Below, in pieces: positions 15,625 through 23,641 of a stretch of DNA of 64,000 bases. Numbering within the stretch: position 1 is the first letter of the stretch; the number at the start of each line of letters is the position of its first letter. Source of the stretch: Candidatus Saccharimonadota bacterium (lineage in GTDB: Bacteria > Patescibacteriota > Saccharimonadia > Saccharimonadales > Saccharimonadaceae); NCBI GenBank assembly GCA_027492465.1, contig JAPUET010000024.1, forward strand, positions 124,001 through 188,000, read 5' to 3'. The notes beneath the pieces are model-generated. The model was not told the origin of the DNA. It made no database searches and was given only the letters and a program-made list of their open reading frames with translations. The position numbers and the translations under genes were made by a program.

Positions 15625-16473
15625 ATGAATAGTCTAGTTATTATTGCACGACCTATATCTGAGCCGGCAGACCCATATCTGCTTATTGATAACAATGGCA
15701 TATTAGATAAGTTTTTTCTTGAAAAAGACAAAATAATTACACTATCGGTCGATAAAGGCACGAGATACTGCACTGGGTGGTATGACATAGAATCACACAC
15801 AAACCATTTATGCGAAACAAGTGCTGTTGTTGATGTAAAATATGAATCTTGCTTTGCGTGTCGCAAGAAAACCGATTTTAACCCTGCGTTTTATAACACG
15901 TCAGATATATCAACCAAACAGGCACAGTACAACAATGCCCCACACTCGGTATATGTCGCATATTTTGGCAACGGTTTGGCAAAAGCAGGTATTATGTCCA
16001 ATTCTCGCGGCTTGGAGCGACTTTATGAGCAAGGCGCATTGCTCTATTCAATAGTTGCTTCTTGCCCTAATGCAACAATCGTACATAACTTGGAAAGCAA
16101 ACTTATACAAAAAGGGCTAAAGAATAGTATTACAAAGAAGCAAAAGGGCGATGCATTATCCAAATTATTTGATGTCTCTCTTGAAAAGCAGGTTTTCAAG
16201 AGCATGCTAAGCGATTTGGGCTACCCTGAAAATAAAGTTGTGAGCAACATCGATATGTTTTTCTTTGGAGAATACCCAAAAGCCCCAGTGCACGATTTTG
16301 ACAACCATGCTATATCGGGGCAAGTTAGGGGCGTTGTTGGACGATATCTAATACTCGAAAATAATGAGCGGCTCTATGGATACTGGCTTACTAATCTGTG
16401 CGGATATAAAGCCTCGTTCGGCGATAAGATAGATTTGATTAAACGGGAGCCACAACAGATTAGTTTTTTGTAG
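15625..16473 (+). CDS. DUF2797-like protein (cassette A)
   Basis: 282 residues. N-terminal region with Cys/His positions (YCTGWYD, HLCET, SCFACRKK) that could bind zinc, then 'HSVYVAYFGNGLAKAGIMS' and 'RLYEQGA', the pattern I associate with DUF2797, whose core recalls a GIY-YIG nuclease fold (Y..Y.G....K.G). The role is unknown; family assignment is by eye. Follows the MazG-like gene in the same direction with 18 bp between. Confidence 0.65.
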   Translation: MNSLVIIARPISEPADPYLLIDNNGILDKFFLEKDKIITLSVDKGTRYCTGWYDIESHTNHLCETSAVVDVKYESCFACRKKTDFNPAFYNTSDISTKQAQYNNAPHSVYVAYFGNGLAKAGIMSNSRGLERLYEQGALLYSIVASCPNATIVHNLESKLIQKGLKNSITKKQKGDALSKLFDVSLEKQVFKSMLSDLGYPENKVVSNIDMFFFGEYPKAPVHDFDNHAISGQVRGVVGRYLILENNERLYGYWLTNLCGYKASFGDKIDLIKREPQQISFL

Positions 16474-16483
16474 CCAGAAAATT

Positions 16484-16615
16484 ACGGCGAGGACATCGGC
16501 TCAGACAACCCCTGCGGAGCAGTTCGGCGGGTCGGGTCGGGGGTGACCCGCCGAAAATCTCATTTCTGGCATTTGGTGCTAAAATGGGTTCTAGCGTGGG
16601 CGTAAAAACTCACCA
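16484..16615. repeat. Inverted repeat 2, right end of cassette A
   Basis: Reverse complement of 15021-15152, 132 bp. Ends with half-site S (inverted) and core CACCA at 16611-16615, which is also the first base pairs of the palindrome that follows. Confidence 0.9.
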
Positions 16616-16682
16616 AAATCGGATTTTCTGAGAAATTTTCGCCCGAACGGGCGATTTTTTCTCAGAAAATCCGATTTTGGTG
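16611..16682. repeat. 72-bp perfect palindrome between cassettes A and B
   Basis: Outer stem of 25 bp from CACCA to TGGTG, inner hairpin with TCGCCCG/CGGGCGA. Its inner part (TTCGCCCGAA, then GGGCGATTTTTT) matches the hairpin just downstream of tRNA-Arg at 13203-13224, so it may be a copy of a tRNA terminator. It separates two cassettes, carries an inverted core at each edge, and can terminate transcription in both directions. Confidence 0.85.
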
Positions 16683-16717
16683 CATTTTTATGCTCAAGCC
16701 CGAACCCATTTCCAGCG
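16678..16717. repeat. Inverted repeat 3, left end of cassette B
   Basis: 40 bp, matches the reverse complement of 18336-18375 with two mismatches. Core TGGTG, then half-site S (TTTTTATGCTCAAGC, then CCGAACCCATTT). Another hairpin (GTCGGC/GCCGAC) lies inward at 16727-16741. Confidence 0.85.
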
Positions 16718-16787
16718 CGGCTTTAGTCGGCAGAGCCGACGCGTTACGCGCAACCCGAAACAGATGAAAATCTGCTATAGTACATAT

Positions 16788-17528
16788 ATGAATTTTGAAA
16801 ACAAAATCGCTCTAGTAACAGGCTCAACACAAGGAATTGGCTTGGCAATAGCACGCAGGCTCTTTGATGATGGCGCAACAGTAATTCTCAATTCACCACA
16901 CCAAGCAAATGTGTCTATACTAGATGAGTTTAGCGATAAAGCGAGGGTTCGCTTTTTTACTGCTGATATTTCTAGCAAATCATCTATTGAAGAAATGAAG
17001 GAATTTGTCCGTAACGAATTTGGACGACTTGATTTGCTGGTTGCCAATGCTGGAGTGCTACCACTTCCGGCAGGCATAGACGATATTACTGACGAGAATA
17101 TAAATCGCACCATAGATGTAAATTTAAAAGGCACGTTCAACACCCTACAAATACTAGGCAAACTTACGCAAGAAACGGCTAAAGACGGCGCGATCGTTAC
17201 GCTTACATCAGTAGATGGAATTATTGGCGAACCCTACGGAGTAATCTACTCGTCTACTAAAGCTGGTATCATCTCACTTACAAAGTCATTTGCTCGTAAA
17301 TACAAAGACCCTCTAGTTCGTGTAAATGCGGTTGCACCAGGCTTGATTGACACTCCGCTCACCGCGAATACAGGCGAAGACCCAGACTGGACAACTGATT
17401 TGTCAATAATTCAACGTATGGGTAAGCCTAATGAGATAGCGGCGGCAGCGGCTTTTCTTCTATCAGATGACGCTTCTTTTATTACAGGGCAAGTTTTGGC
17501 TGTTGATGGAGGGTTTACATTAAAATGA
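16788..17528 (+). CDS. Short-chain dehydrogenase/reductase (cassette B)
   Basis: 246 residues, classical SDR: cofactor motif TGSTQGIG (residues ~12-19), NAG at about 85, catalytic Ser-Tyr-Lys in 'TLTSVDG' and 'YSSTK', and the VAPGLIDTP stretch near 190. Resembles the FabG/3-oxoacyl reductase branch, but substrate is not predictable. ATG 16788 follows TATAGT (about 16774-16779) closely; the longer frame upstream begins in the cassette end and is rejected. Overlaps the next gene by four bases (ATGA). Confidence 0.88.
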   Translation: MNFENKIALVTGSTQGIGLAIARRLFDDGATVILNSPHQANVSILDEFSDKARVRFFTADISSKSSIEEMKEFVRNEFGRLDLLVANAGVLPLPAGIDDITDENINRTIDVNLKGTFNTLQILGKLTQETAKDGAIVTLTSVDGIIGEPYGVIYSSTKAGIISLTKSFARKYKDPLVRVNAVAPGLIDTPLTANTGEDPDWTTDLSIIQRMGKPNEIAAAAAFLLSDDASFITGQVLAVDGGFTLK

Positions 17529-18178
17529 ACAGGCAGATAAGATTATATTTATCATCTTATGGGCTGGGCAATAAGCCGCAGGAGTTAACTCCTCTTGTTG
17601 GAGAGAATAAGCGTACGGCAGTTATTGTGAACGCGCAAGACGCCAAAGCACCCGAAACTAGGTCTGAACGCCTACAGCGTGAGATTGACGCCCTCTCTGG
17701 ACTTGGCTTACAGCCAGAAGAGCTAGACTTGCGCCAGTACTTTGGCAAGTCTGGTGAGCTAAAAGAGTTTATCAAAAACTTCGGGCTTGTGTGGGTGCGC
17801 GGCGGTAATGTATTTGTCCTCAGAAAAGCATTCAAACAAAGCGGTTTTGACGAAATCATTACCGACTTACTCAAAAATGACCAAATCGCCTACGGCGGTT
17901 ATTCTGCTGGTGTTTGTGTGCTTGCTCCGTCATTATATGGCGTTGAGCTTGTAGACCCGAAAGACGAAGCCGCCGAGGGCTACGACGCAGAGACTGTTTG
18001 GGATGGACTTGGAATACTTGGCTATGCTGTCGCTCCGCATTATAAGTCTGACCACCCAGAGAGCGATGATGTGAACAAATATGTTGAATACCTCGCTGAC
18101 AATCATATGTTATTCAAGACACTTCGGGACGGTGAAGTTATTGTCATAAAAGGCCACAACGAAAAGATTGTATCCTAA
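17525..18178 (+). CDS. Peptidase S51 family protein (dipeptidase E / cyanophycinase type, cassette B)
   Basis: 217 residues. Nucleophile motif GGYSAG (about 123-128) preceded by 'VRGGN', the two hallmarks of the S51 fold; PepE members cleave Asp-X dipeptides. Translationally coupled to the SDR gene by an ATGA overlap, so the two travel as one cassette. No signal peptide. Confidence 0.85.
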   Translation: MNRQIRLYLSSYGLGNKPQELTPLVGENKRTAVIVNAQDAKAPETRSERLQREIDALSGLGLQPEELDLRQYFGKSGELKEFIKNFGLVWVRGGNVFVLRKAFKQSGFDEIITDLLKNDQIAYGGYSAGVCVLAPSLYGVELVDPKDEAAEGYDAETVWDGLGILGYAVAPHYKSDHPESDDVNKYVEYLADNHMLFKTLRDGEVIVIKGHNEKIVS

Positions 18179-18202
18179 ACCGCCAATGTCGCTAAAGCGA
18201 CA

Positions 18203-18288
18203 GCGCACCCACCAGCCAACCCCTTTTCAGCTAGAAAGGAAATTGGGGGGAATCTCAGAAAAAGACAAAGGGGTGGCTGGTAGGGCGC
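18203..18288 (+). ncRNA. Structured motif at the end of cassette B (shared with island 2)
   Basis: Stem of CCAGCCA and CCCCTTT with AAAGGGG and TGGCTGG (18212-18226 / 18267-18280), extended by a GCGC/GCGC clamp, enclosing a 40-nt loop with TCAGCTAGAAAGGAAATT then GGGGGGAATCTCAGAAA. The minus strand at 61885-61970 has the same plan and loop (TCAACTAAAAAG..., GGGGGGAAATTCA) with a different clamp. Both read outward, 80-95 nt from the cassette core. Could be an RNA or a folded-DNA recombination signal. A smaller hairpin lies at 18188-18201. Confidence 0.55.
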
Positions 18289-18335
18289 ATGTCGGCTTGC
18301 CCGCACAGACGGCGCAGCTCACTCACTCGCAGCTA

Positions 18336-18375
18336 CGCTGGAAATGGGTTCGGGCTTGGGCGTAAAAATGCACCA
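18336..18375. repeat. Inverted repeat 3, right end of cassette B
   Basis: Partner of 16678-16717 with two mismatches. Ends with core CACCA, preceded by G, matching the tRNA-Arg 3' end in direct orientation; this is the right edge of the island. Confidence 0.85.
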
Positions 18376-18409
18376 CAAAAAAGAGATTCGATGAATCTCT
18401 TTTTTGTGG
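18373..18409. terminator. Palindromic terminator, presumed original tRNA-Arg(TCT) terminator
   Basis: 17-bp stem around GAT with T6/A6 runs; starts inside the CACCA. It has the form seen after the other tRNA genes and is probably the tRNA's native terminator displaced 5.2 kb by the insertion. From 18410 to 18566 nothing recognisable is visible. Confidence 0.7.
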
Positions 18410-18578
18410 CCTGAATAACCAATCCAAACTCTCATCACGAACAAAGTGAATCAGATGAAAATTCGAAAACAAGGAGCAAGCCGAAACAATTACTTTATGA
18501 ATGTGAGGCGTTCCCTTCACCTACACTATCAAGCTATTTCTCCTATAACCGTTCCTAAAAAGAACGTATACTAAAATT

Positions 18579-19460
18579 ATGCGTAAAAACATGTATACCG
18601 CCACGGGCGCTGAAGCACTTCTTCTAGCCGCTTTCTTTTACGCCGGAACAAATGCACTCGTTAGGTATATGTCACCAATGTGGGGTGATCAAGCGCAAGT
18701 GTTCGCACGCTTTGCTATTGCGGCACTTATCCTTGTTGCTATTAATTATTTTAGAAAAAAACAAGTAAGAAATACTCTACGAGGCAGGGTTGCCACGGTT
18801 GTTATAATGAGCATTCTTCAGGCGGTGACGATTTTATTTTATACGCTCGCCGTTCAGCAAACAACGATAGCAAATATGTTGTTTGTATCTTACGCGACAA
18901 TTTTGATTACCCAGTTCCTTTTAGGAATTTTTATATTAAGAGAGAAAATTAATAAAAACAAGATAATTGCGATCGTTTTGTCACTGATTGGCCTAGCTCT
19001 TTACTCCCACTCGTTTATTAGCGCTGTAGATATCGGTATTGTATATAGTATGCTTGCGGGCGTCATAGGAGCAGTGGTGAATCTTTTGTACAAAAAACTT
19101 GCAACGATAGATAGAGGAATTGTTCTTGAGGTTCAGTATGGAATTGGTGCTATATTATTGCTAGCTCTTACTTTTGCATTCGGCGGTGACTTTATAAGAA
19201 CAGTAAGTCTCGAAGGTATTCTCATAACGATTGGTTACGCCCTAACTATCCTTATTGCGTCTTATTTATTACTTTATGGATACAAGAAAGTAGAAGTTAG
19301 TATTGGCGGCGTTTTGTCATCAACCGAGCTTGCCTTTGGTGTTCTCATTGGACTTATACTATTTGGTGAGTTTCCATATGCATGGGAGCTAGCTAGCGGA
19401 GTGCTTATAGCTTTCGCAGCTTGTATTGGGGCGTACGGGCAACAGAAAGAACATTCTTAG
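18579..19460 (+). CDS. EamA/DMT-family transporter
   Basis: 293 residues with ten hydrophobic helices in two repeated halves of five, the drug/metabolite transporter plan. Motifs such as 'FARFAIAALIL' in the first half and 'SSTELAFGVLIGLILFGE' near the C-terminus fit EamA. Substrate unknown. TATACT (18567-18572) ends six bases before ATG 18579, so the mRNA is probably leaderless. First chromosomal gene after island 1. Confidence 0.85.
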   Translation: MRKNMYTATGAEALLLAAFFYAGTNALVRYMSPMWGDQAQVFARFAIAALILVAINYFRKKQVRNTLRGRVATVVIMSILQAVTILFYTLAVQQTTIANMLFVSYATILITQFLLGIFILREKINKNKIIAIVLSLIGLALYSHSFISAVDIGIVYSMLAGVIGAVVNLLYKKLATIDRGIVLEVQYGIGAILLLALTFAFGGDFIRTVSLEGILITIGYALTILIASYLLLYGYKKVEVSIGGVLSSTELAFGVLIGLILFGEFPYAWELASGVLIAFAACIGAYGQQKEHS

Positions 19461-19505
19461 TTGTTTAGTTATATTCTAACTTCAGAGAGTGCTGCACCAA
19501 ATAAA

Positions 19506-19533
19506 ATATCCGTCCTTGCGACGGGTATTTTTT
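19506..19533 (+). terminator. Terminator of the EamA transporter gene
   Basis: 9-bp stem (ATATCCGTC with GACGGGTAT, one G-U), 5-nt loop, T-run to 19533. Confidence 0.7.
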
Positions 19534-19554
19534 GGTTTCTGTTATACTTATCCT

Positions 19555-20208
19555 ATGAAAAAAACAGATCTTGAGCGCAGGCTAGAAGCCTACGACTTAG
19601 CGGGGGTATCGTTTTACAAGGCAAAAAAATCGCTTCTTAAAGAAGGCTTTAGCGAACAAGAGATCACTATCGCCAGTGCAAGCCATCCATTCGACGGTAA
19701 GAAGAATGAGCCAAAACCACCACACCCTCATACGACGTTATATGCGAAGAACCCCGAGCTAGCGCAAGAGAGTGCACAAGTGTTTCTGGAGGAAGACCGC
19801 GCAAAAAGGAGGCAAGAGGCAGTAAGGGCTTCGTTAACGCTGTACGCCGGCAGTAGGCACCCGCTCGGCAGCCTCAACCCAATTTCAGCCCAAGGCATCG
19901 CTCAAAGTACCTATTTATTAGGCATTCCACTTTTCAAGCTAGTATTCCTCGGAATCTTTATCACCGCAATATTGTATGGCATGTCCTATACGTTTCATCT
20001 TTTTTCGTTACTCTACGTTGGCGTCTTTATACGTTGCTACGCAGCACTAATCGTTTTATTATTTTTAATAATGATGGTTATAGAGGGCTATAAAGAGATA
20101 GTCCGCCAAAAAAATAGTAATCGGAAAAAACGTATACTCTCTATTGTCTCTACCCTCTTTCTTATAGGAGTTTCGACTTACGCTCTTGTTAGAATTATCG
20201 GGTTATAA
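19555..20208 (+). CDS. Membrane protein with soluble helical N-terminus
   Basis: 217 residues. First ~110 residues are soluble, charged and helical (LERRLEAYDLAGVSFYKAKKSLL; looks like a small DNA- or protein-binding helical repeat), followed by three hydrophobic segments (about 118-140, 143-168, 192-212). The ATG 19555 follows TATACT at short distance (leaderless type); the upstream extension crosses the preceding terminator and is rejected. Not recognised. Confidence 0.7.
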   Translation: MKKTDLERRLEAYDLAGVSFYKAKKSLLKEGFSEQEITIASASHPFDGKKNEPKPPHPHTTLYAKNPELAQESAQVFLEEDRAKRRQEAVRASLTLYAGSRHPLGSLNPISAQGIAQSTYLLGIPLFKLVFLGIFITAILYGMSYTFHLFSLLYVGVFIRCYAALIVLLFLIMMVIEGYKEIVRQKNSNRKKRILSIVSTLFLIGVSTYALVRIIGL

Positions 20209-20307
20209 TCGGCCGCAGCAGTTCAGCCGCCCACGAAGCCACATTCACCACCCCACAAAAACGGCAGTGATGTGAACGCATAATCACATAAATGATACAC
20301 TTATACT

Positions 20308-20886
20308 ATGACATCTTCCTCTGAACCTATACCCGCTTTTAAAATGCCGACAAACCAAGAACTGCTTGAGGATAACGCAAGAAAGTTTATCGTTAAATCG
20401 TTTGATAATTCGATACTAGAAGAAGGCGTCACAAAAAGCTATTCGCTTGAAACCGATTGGCTTGAAATGGACGACGCTACTGAGAAAAAACTTGCGTATA
20501 AAAAATACCCAAACGGTGCTATCGATATTTTGCTTATCTCTAAAGCAACAGGTCCAAACGGAAGAGTTTCTCAAAAAGAAAAAATTACTGACGAGGAGTA
20601 CAACCGTTTATTACCAGGTTCCGTTCGTCATGTAGTAAAGGTTCGCCATGAATTTACCCATATCCAGGGCGACATACAGTTTGAAATGAAATACGATATC
20701 TTTGAAGGTTCTAAACTCCAGATTCTAGAAGTTGACGCTAAAACCGATGCGGAGAGGAATGGCTTTAATAACAATACTTTTCCCGGCAAGATCGTAGAGG
20801 TAACAGGAGATCTGCGCTATTACGGCTATCGGATTTTCGATATGCTGAACGACGAAACTAACTCCGGTTTCGGCAACGCCTCATAA
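20308..20886 (+). CDS. CYTH-domain-like protein
   Basis: 192 residues. The second half has the CYTH/triphosphate-tunnel order: basic strand 'HVVKVRHEF', acidic strand 'FEMKYDIFEG', 'LQILEVDA', then 'GKIVEVTGDLRYYGYRIF', like the EVTgd.rY end of adenylate-cyclase-IV/thiamine-triphosphatase relatives. The first strand lacks a clear ExExK, so activity is uncertain. TATACT touches the ATG at 20308; the transcript may therefore start inside and use ATG 20344. The 99 bp upstream show nothing. Confidence 0.6.
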   Translation: MTSSSEPIPAFKMPTNQELLEDNARKFIVKSFDNSILEEGVTKSYSLETDWLEMDDATEKKLAYKKYPNGAIDILLISKATGPNGRVSQKEKITDEEYNRLLPGSVRHVVKVRHEFTHIQGDIQFEMKYDIFEGSKLQILEVDAKTDAERNGFNNNTFPGKIVEVTGDLRYYGYRIFDMLNDETNSGFGNAS

Positions 20887-20941
20887 CTATAACACCTCTT
20901 TTGCCTTTATTTAACAACCCGACGTGGCAGCGTATAATAAA

Positions 20942-22330
20942 ATGTATATGCTTAATCAGCCAGCAGTGTTTGTGGATATCGAAACCAACGGCAAAGTGGG
21001 AGCCGAGGGGAAGATTATTGAGATTGGTGTTTTGCGAGTAGAAGACGGCGTGATTGTTGAAGAGTTTCAATCGCTTATTAACCCGAATGAACGCATACCC
21101 TTTTGGATAGAGCGATTAACGGGTATTTCTAACGGTGATTTAGTAGGCGCGCCCTATTTCGATGAAGTTGCACAAACACTAAAACGACTATTCGACGGGG
21201 CCTTATTCGTCGCCCACAATGTGCGATTTGATTACTCGTTTCTGCGATCGCACTTTAAAGCGCTTGGGTTTGATTACAAGCCAAAATTATTTTGCACCGT
21301 GCGCATGTCGCGAGCGCTCTACCCAGAACACCGCGGCCATAGCCTAGAAAAAATTATCGCTCGCCACAACCTCCACACCATAAATCGCCACCGCGCATTC
21401 GACGACGCAAAGGTTATGTATGAGTTTGTTCAGCTTGCTATTGCCGAAAAAGGAACGGCTGTGTTTCTTGCCAATGTTGCCCTGCAATTACGCACAAAAA
21501 CGTTACCGCCTCATGTTGACGAGACACTCATTGCCGCCCTTCCCGAAAAGCCGGGCGTCTATATTTTCCGCGATGAGTCTGGCTCGCCGCTCTATGTCGG
21601 TAAAAGTGTGAACATTCGCGACCGTGTACGCTCGCATTTTACCCAAAACACAACAATCGTGAAAGAAATGAAATTGTCTCAACGCAGCTACAGTATCGAT
21701 CATATTGAAACCGATACCGAGATTGAGGCTCTTTTACTGGAATCAGCGAAAGTAAAAGAACTACAGCCGCTCTTAAATCGCCGTTTACGCCGCGTCGCCA
21801 AACAGTCGGTGTTAATGAGTCATACGACCGAACTCGGCTACACTGGCATTACAATCGAAAGTAAAGACTTAAACGAACTCACCGACACCGATAACATGTA
21901 TGGAGTCTTTACTTCTCGCATGAAGGCAAAGTCCGCTTTAGAAAATATAGTGAGAAGCTATCAGCTTTGCACTAAATTAGTATCACTCGAAAAAACCTCT
22001 GGTGCCTGCTTTCGCTATCAGCTGGGCTTATGTAAAGGTGCGTGCATTGGCAAAGAGTCACCCGATGCCTACAATGCCAGGGTACAGATCGCCCTGTCAA
22101 GCTCCAGAATTGAGTCGTGGCCATTTCGGTCAAAAATTGCTATTAAAATTAGCGAGGTAAAATCACTCATCGTCGACCAATGGATTATCGAAGGCATTAT
22201 GCACTACGAATTTGAACCAACGCTCGAAAAAATCACGAATGGATTCGACCTCGATACGTATAAAATACTTCGAAGTTACATACGGCTGCATAAAGAAAGC
22301 ATCAGTCGCCTTGACGGCATAACACTTTAG
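20942..22330 (+). CDS. DnaQ-type 3'-5' exonuclease fused to a UvrC/Cho-like GIY-YIG domain
   Basis: 463 residues from ATG 20942. N-terminal DEDD exonuclease: 'VFVDIETNG' (ExoI), 'HNVRFDYSFL' (ExoII), 'HRAFDDAK' (ExoIII). From about 200 a GIY-YIG domain: 'KPGVYIFRDESG' then 'LYVGKSVNIRDRVRSHF'. A Cys-containing segment (CFRYQLGLCKGACIG) matches the UvrC middle region. Domain order is as in actinobacterial DnaQ-Cho fusions; role in DNA repair or proofreading. A GTG at 20924 lies upstream of the TATAAT (20933-20938) and cannot be translated from that promoter, so ATG 20942 or 20948 is used. Confidence 0.88.
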   Translation: MYMLNQPAVFVDIETNGKVGAEGKIIEIGVLRVEDGVIVEEFQSLINPNERIPFWIERLTGISNGDLVGAPYFDEVAQTLKRLFDGALFVAHNVRFDYSFLRSHFKALGFDYKPKLFCTVRMSRALYPEHRGHSLEKIIARHNLHTINRHRAFDDAKVMYEFVQLAIAEKGTAVFLANVALQLRTKTLPPHVDETLIAALPEKPGVYIFRDESGSPLYVGKSVNIRDRVRSHFTQNTTIVKEMKLSQRSYSIDHIETDTEIEALLLESAKVKELQPLLNRRLRRVAKQSVLMSHTTELGYTGITIESKDLNELTDTDNMYGVFTSRMKAKSALENIVRSYQLCTKLVSLEKTSGACFRYQLGLCKGACIGKESPDAYNARVQIALSSSRIESWPFRSKIAIKISEVKSLIVDQWIIEGIMHYEFEPTLEKITNGFDLDTYKILRSYIRLHKESISRLDGITL

Positions 22331-22723
22331 CTATCCATACAAATCATTCAACACATCAGCGGGCATAAATCTTGCTTCGGTTATACCCTCGCCAAGCACT
22401 ATAGTAAGTTCACCTTCAACCACTACATCAAAATACATCGACATCTTCCAAAAATCGAGCTGTTTATCTGGCCGCGATGGCATGTACTGGGTTTCGACTT
22501 TGCTAAACTGCTCGGTAAAAGCATTTGTCATACCCAGTTCTTCGCGCAGCTCCCTTTCCAAACAATCGTGCACGCTCTCGCCGTGGTCCAGGCCGCCACC
22601 GGGTAATTCCCATTTGTCTTGATGTTCTTTTATTACCAATACTTCACCAGCCGTATTACGAATAACCGCCTTGGCCGAGACTCTATAAAACGTATTGGGA
22701 TATTGACCGTTATGTGCATCCAT
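22331..22723 (-). CDS. Nudix hydrolase
   Basis: 130 residues. Full Nudix box (GX5EX7REUXEEXGU) at about 42-64, starting GGGLDHGE and ending REELG. Hydrolyses a nucleoside diphosphate linked to another group; substrate unknown. Convergent with and directly abutting the DnaQ-GIY gene. Confidence 0.9.
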   Translation of the reverse strand: MDAHNGQYPNTFYRVSAKAVIRNTAGEVLVIKEHQDKWELPGGGLDHGESVHDCLERELREELGMTNAFTEQFSKVETQYMPSRPDKQLDFWKMSMYFDVVVEGELTIVLGEGITEARFMPADVLNDLYG

Positions 22724-22755
22724 GTGCTTTATTATACGGTATACTAGGCGTAAGC

Positions 22756-23607
22756 ATGACTTGGCAACTCTTTACTCTCATTAGTGTACTGGGGCTTTCG
22801 GTTTCGGTGCTACTGCAACGTACACTGCTACACAAGCACAAGACCGACCCGTTTGCGTATGCGATTATATTTCAAGCAATTGTAGGTGTACTACTACTCA
22901 TACCGGCACTCGTATATGGCTTTACACTTGCTGGGCTAGAAAACTATTTGCTCCCTAGCGTTATTGCGGTACTTTGTTTTGGTATTGGCCACATATTTTA
23001 TGCTAAAACGCTTCAGCGAGTAGAGGCATCCAGTTTTTCGATACTATTTGCCACTCAAGCCGTATGGACAATGGCGCTGGGTATGTTACTACTGCACGAA
23101 TCGATGACATGGGTACAAGTAGCGGGTACCGCGCTAATATTCGCTAGCGTTGCCATGCTCGCCAAGAATCTGCGGAAGCTATTCGCCGACCGCGGTGTGG
23201 TGTACGGACTAATTACCGGCTTGCTATTTGGTGTTGCCGTATATTTTTGGTCGTATGTTGGCCGGTATGTAGACGGAATGTCGTGGGCAGCAATTAGCTT
23301 TATTGTGACATCACTTGTGGTGCTACTGGTAAGACCGCGTACGTTGTTGCAGCTACGCCCGCTGCTGCGCCCTGCCGTATTTAGCAAGCTAGCCTTGCTA
23401 GGTATATTCTACGGGCTCGGTAGCCTAGCGATGATGTTTGCCTACCAGCTAGGTACGTTCGCCATTGTATCGCCACTGCGCCAAACCAGCATTATCGTGA
23501 CGGTGCTGTTAGCCCTTACCTTTTTACCGGCAGAGCGCAATCATATCGCTAAGAAGCTGCTTGCCGCCGCCATCTGTACGGCAGGGGTTATCCTGATCAT
23601 TGTGTAG
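22756..23607 (+). CDS. EamA/DMT-family transporter
   Basis: 283 residues, ten predicted helices in two halves ('VEASSFSILFATQAVWTMA' ends the first EamA unit, 'AIVSPLRQTSIIVTVLLA' the second). ATG 22756 chosen because the upstream in-frame part overlaps the divergent Nudix start and the -10 TATACT (22739-22745). Substrate unknown. Confidence 0.82.
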   Translation: MTWQLFTLISVLGLSVSVLLQRTLLHKHKTDPFAYAIIFQAIVGVLLLIPALVYGFTLAGLENYLLPSVIAVLCFGIGHIFYAKTLQRVEASSFSILFATQAVWTMALGMLLLHESMTWVQVAGTALIFASVAMLAKNLRKLFADRGVVYGLITGLLFGVAVYFWSYVGRYVDGMSWAAISFIVTSLVVLLVRPRTLLQLRPLLRPAVFSKLALLGIFYGLGSLAMMFAYQLGTFAIVSPLRQTSIIVTVLLALTFLPAERNHIAKKLLAAAICTAGVILIIV

Positions 23608-23641
23608 TGAAAAAGTACCCAAGGTATGCTATATTGAGCTT

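Larger units (their letters stand above)
13176..18375. mobile_element. tRNA-Arg-anchored cassette island 1
   Basis: A 5.2-kb insertion between the tRNA-Arg CCA and its presumed native terminator (18373-18409). Order: recombinase segment 13176-15025 (160-bp IRs), cassette A 15021-16615 (132-bp IRs; MazG-like and DUF2797 genes), 72-bp palindrome 16611-16682, cassette B 16678-18375 (40-bp IRs; SDR and S51 peptidase genes). Neighbouring segments share the 5-bp core, which alternates CACCA, TGGTG, CACCA, TGGTG, CACCA. The cassettes' outer ends share a ~30-bp sequence next to the core. Each part sits between inverted cores, so each could invert. Only one integrase gene is present, no replication or conjugation genes. 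Confidence 0.85.

Noticed and set aside
13176-18375. Classical integron
   Set aside because: The recombinase is a serine type, not a tyrosine integrase, and the cores alternate in orientation instead of pointing one way.
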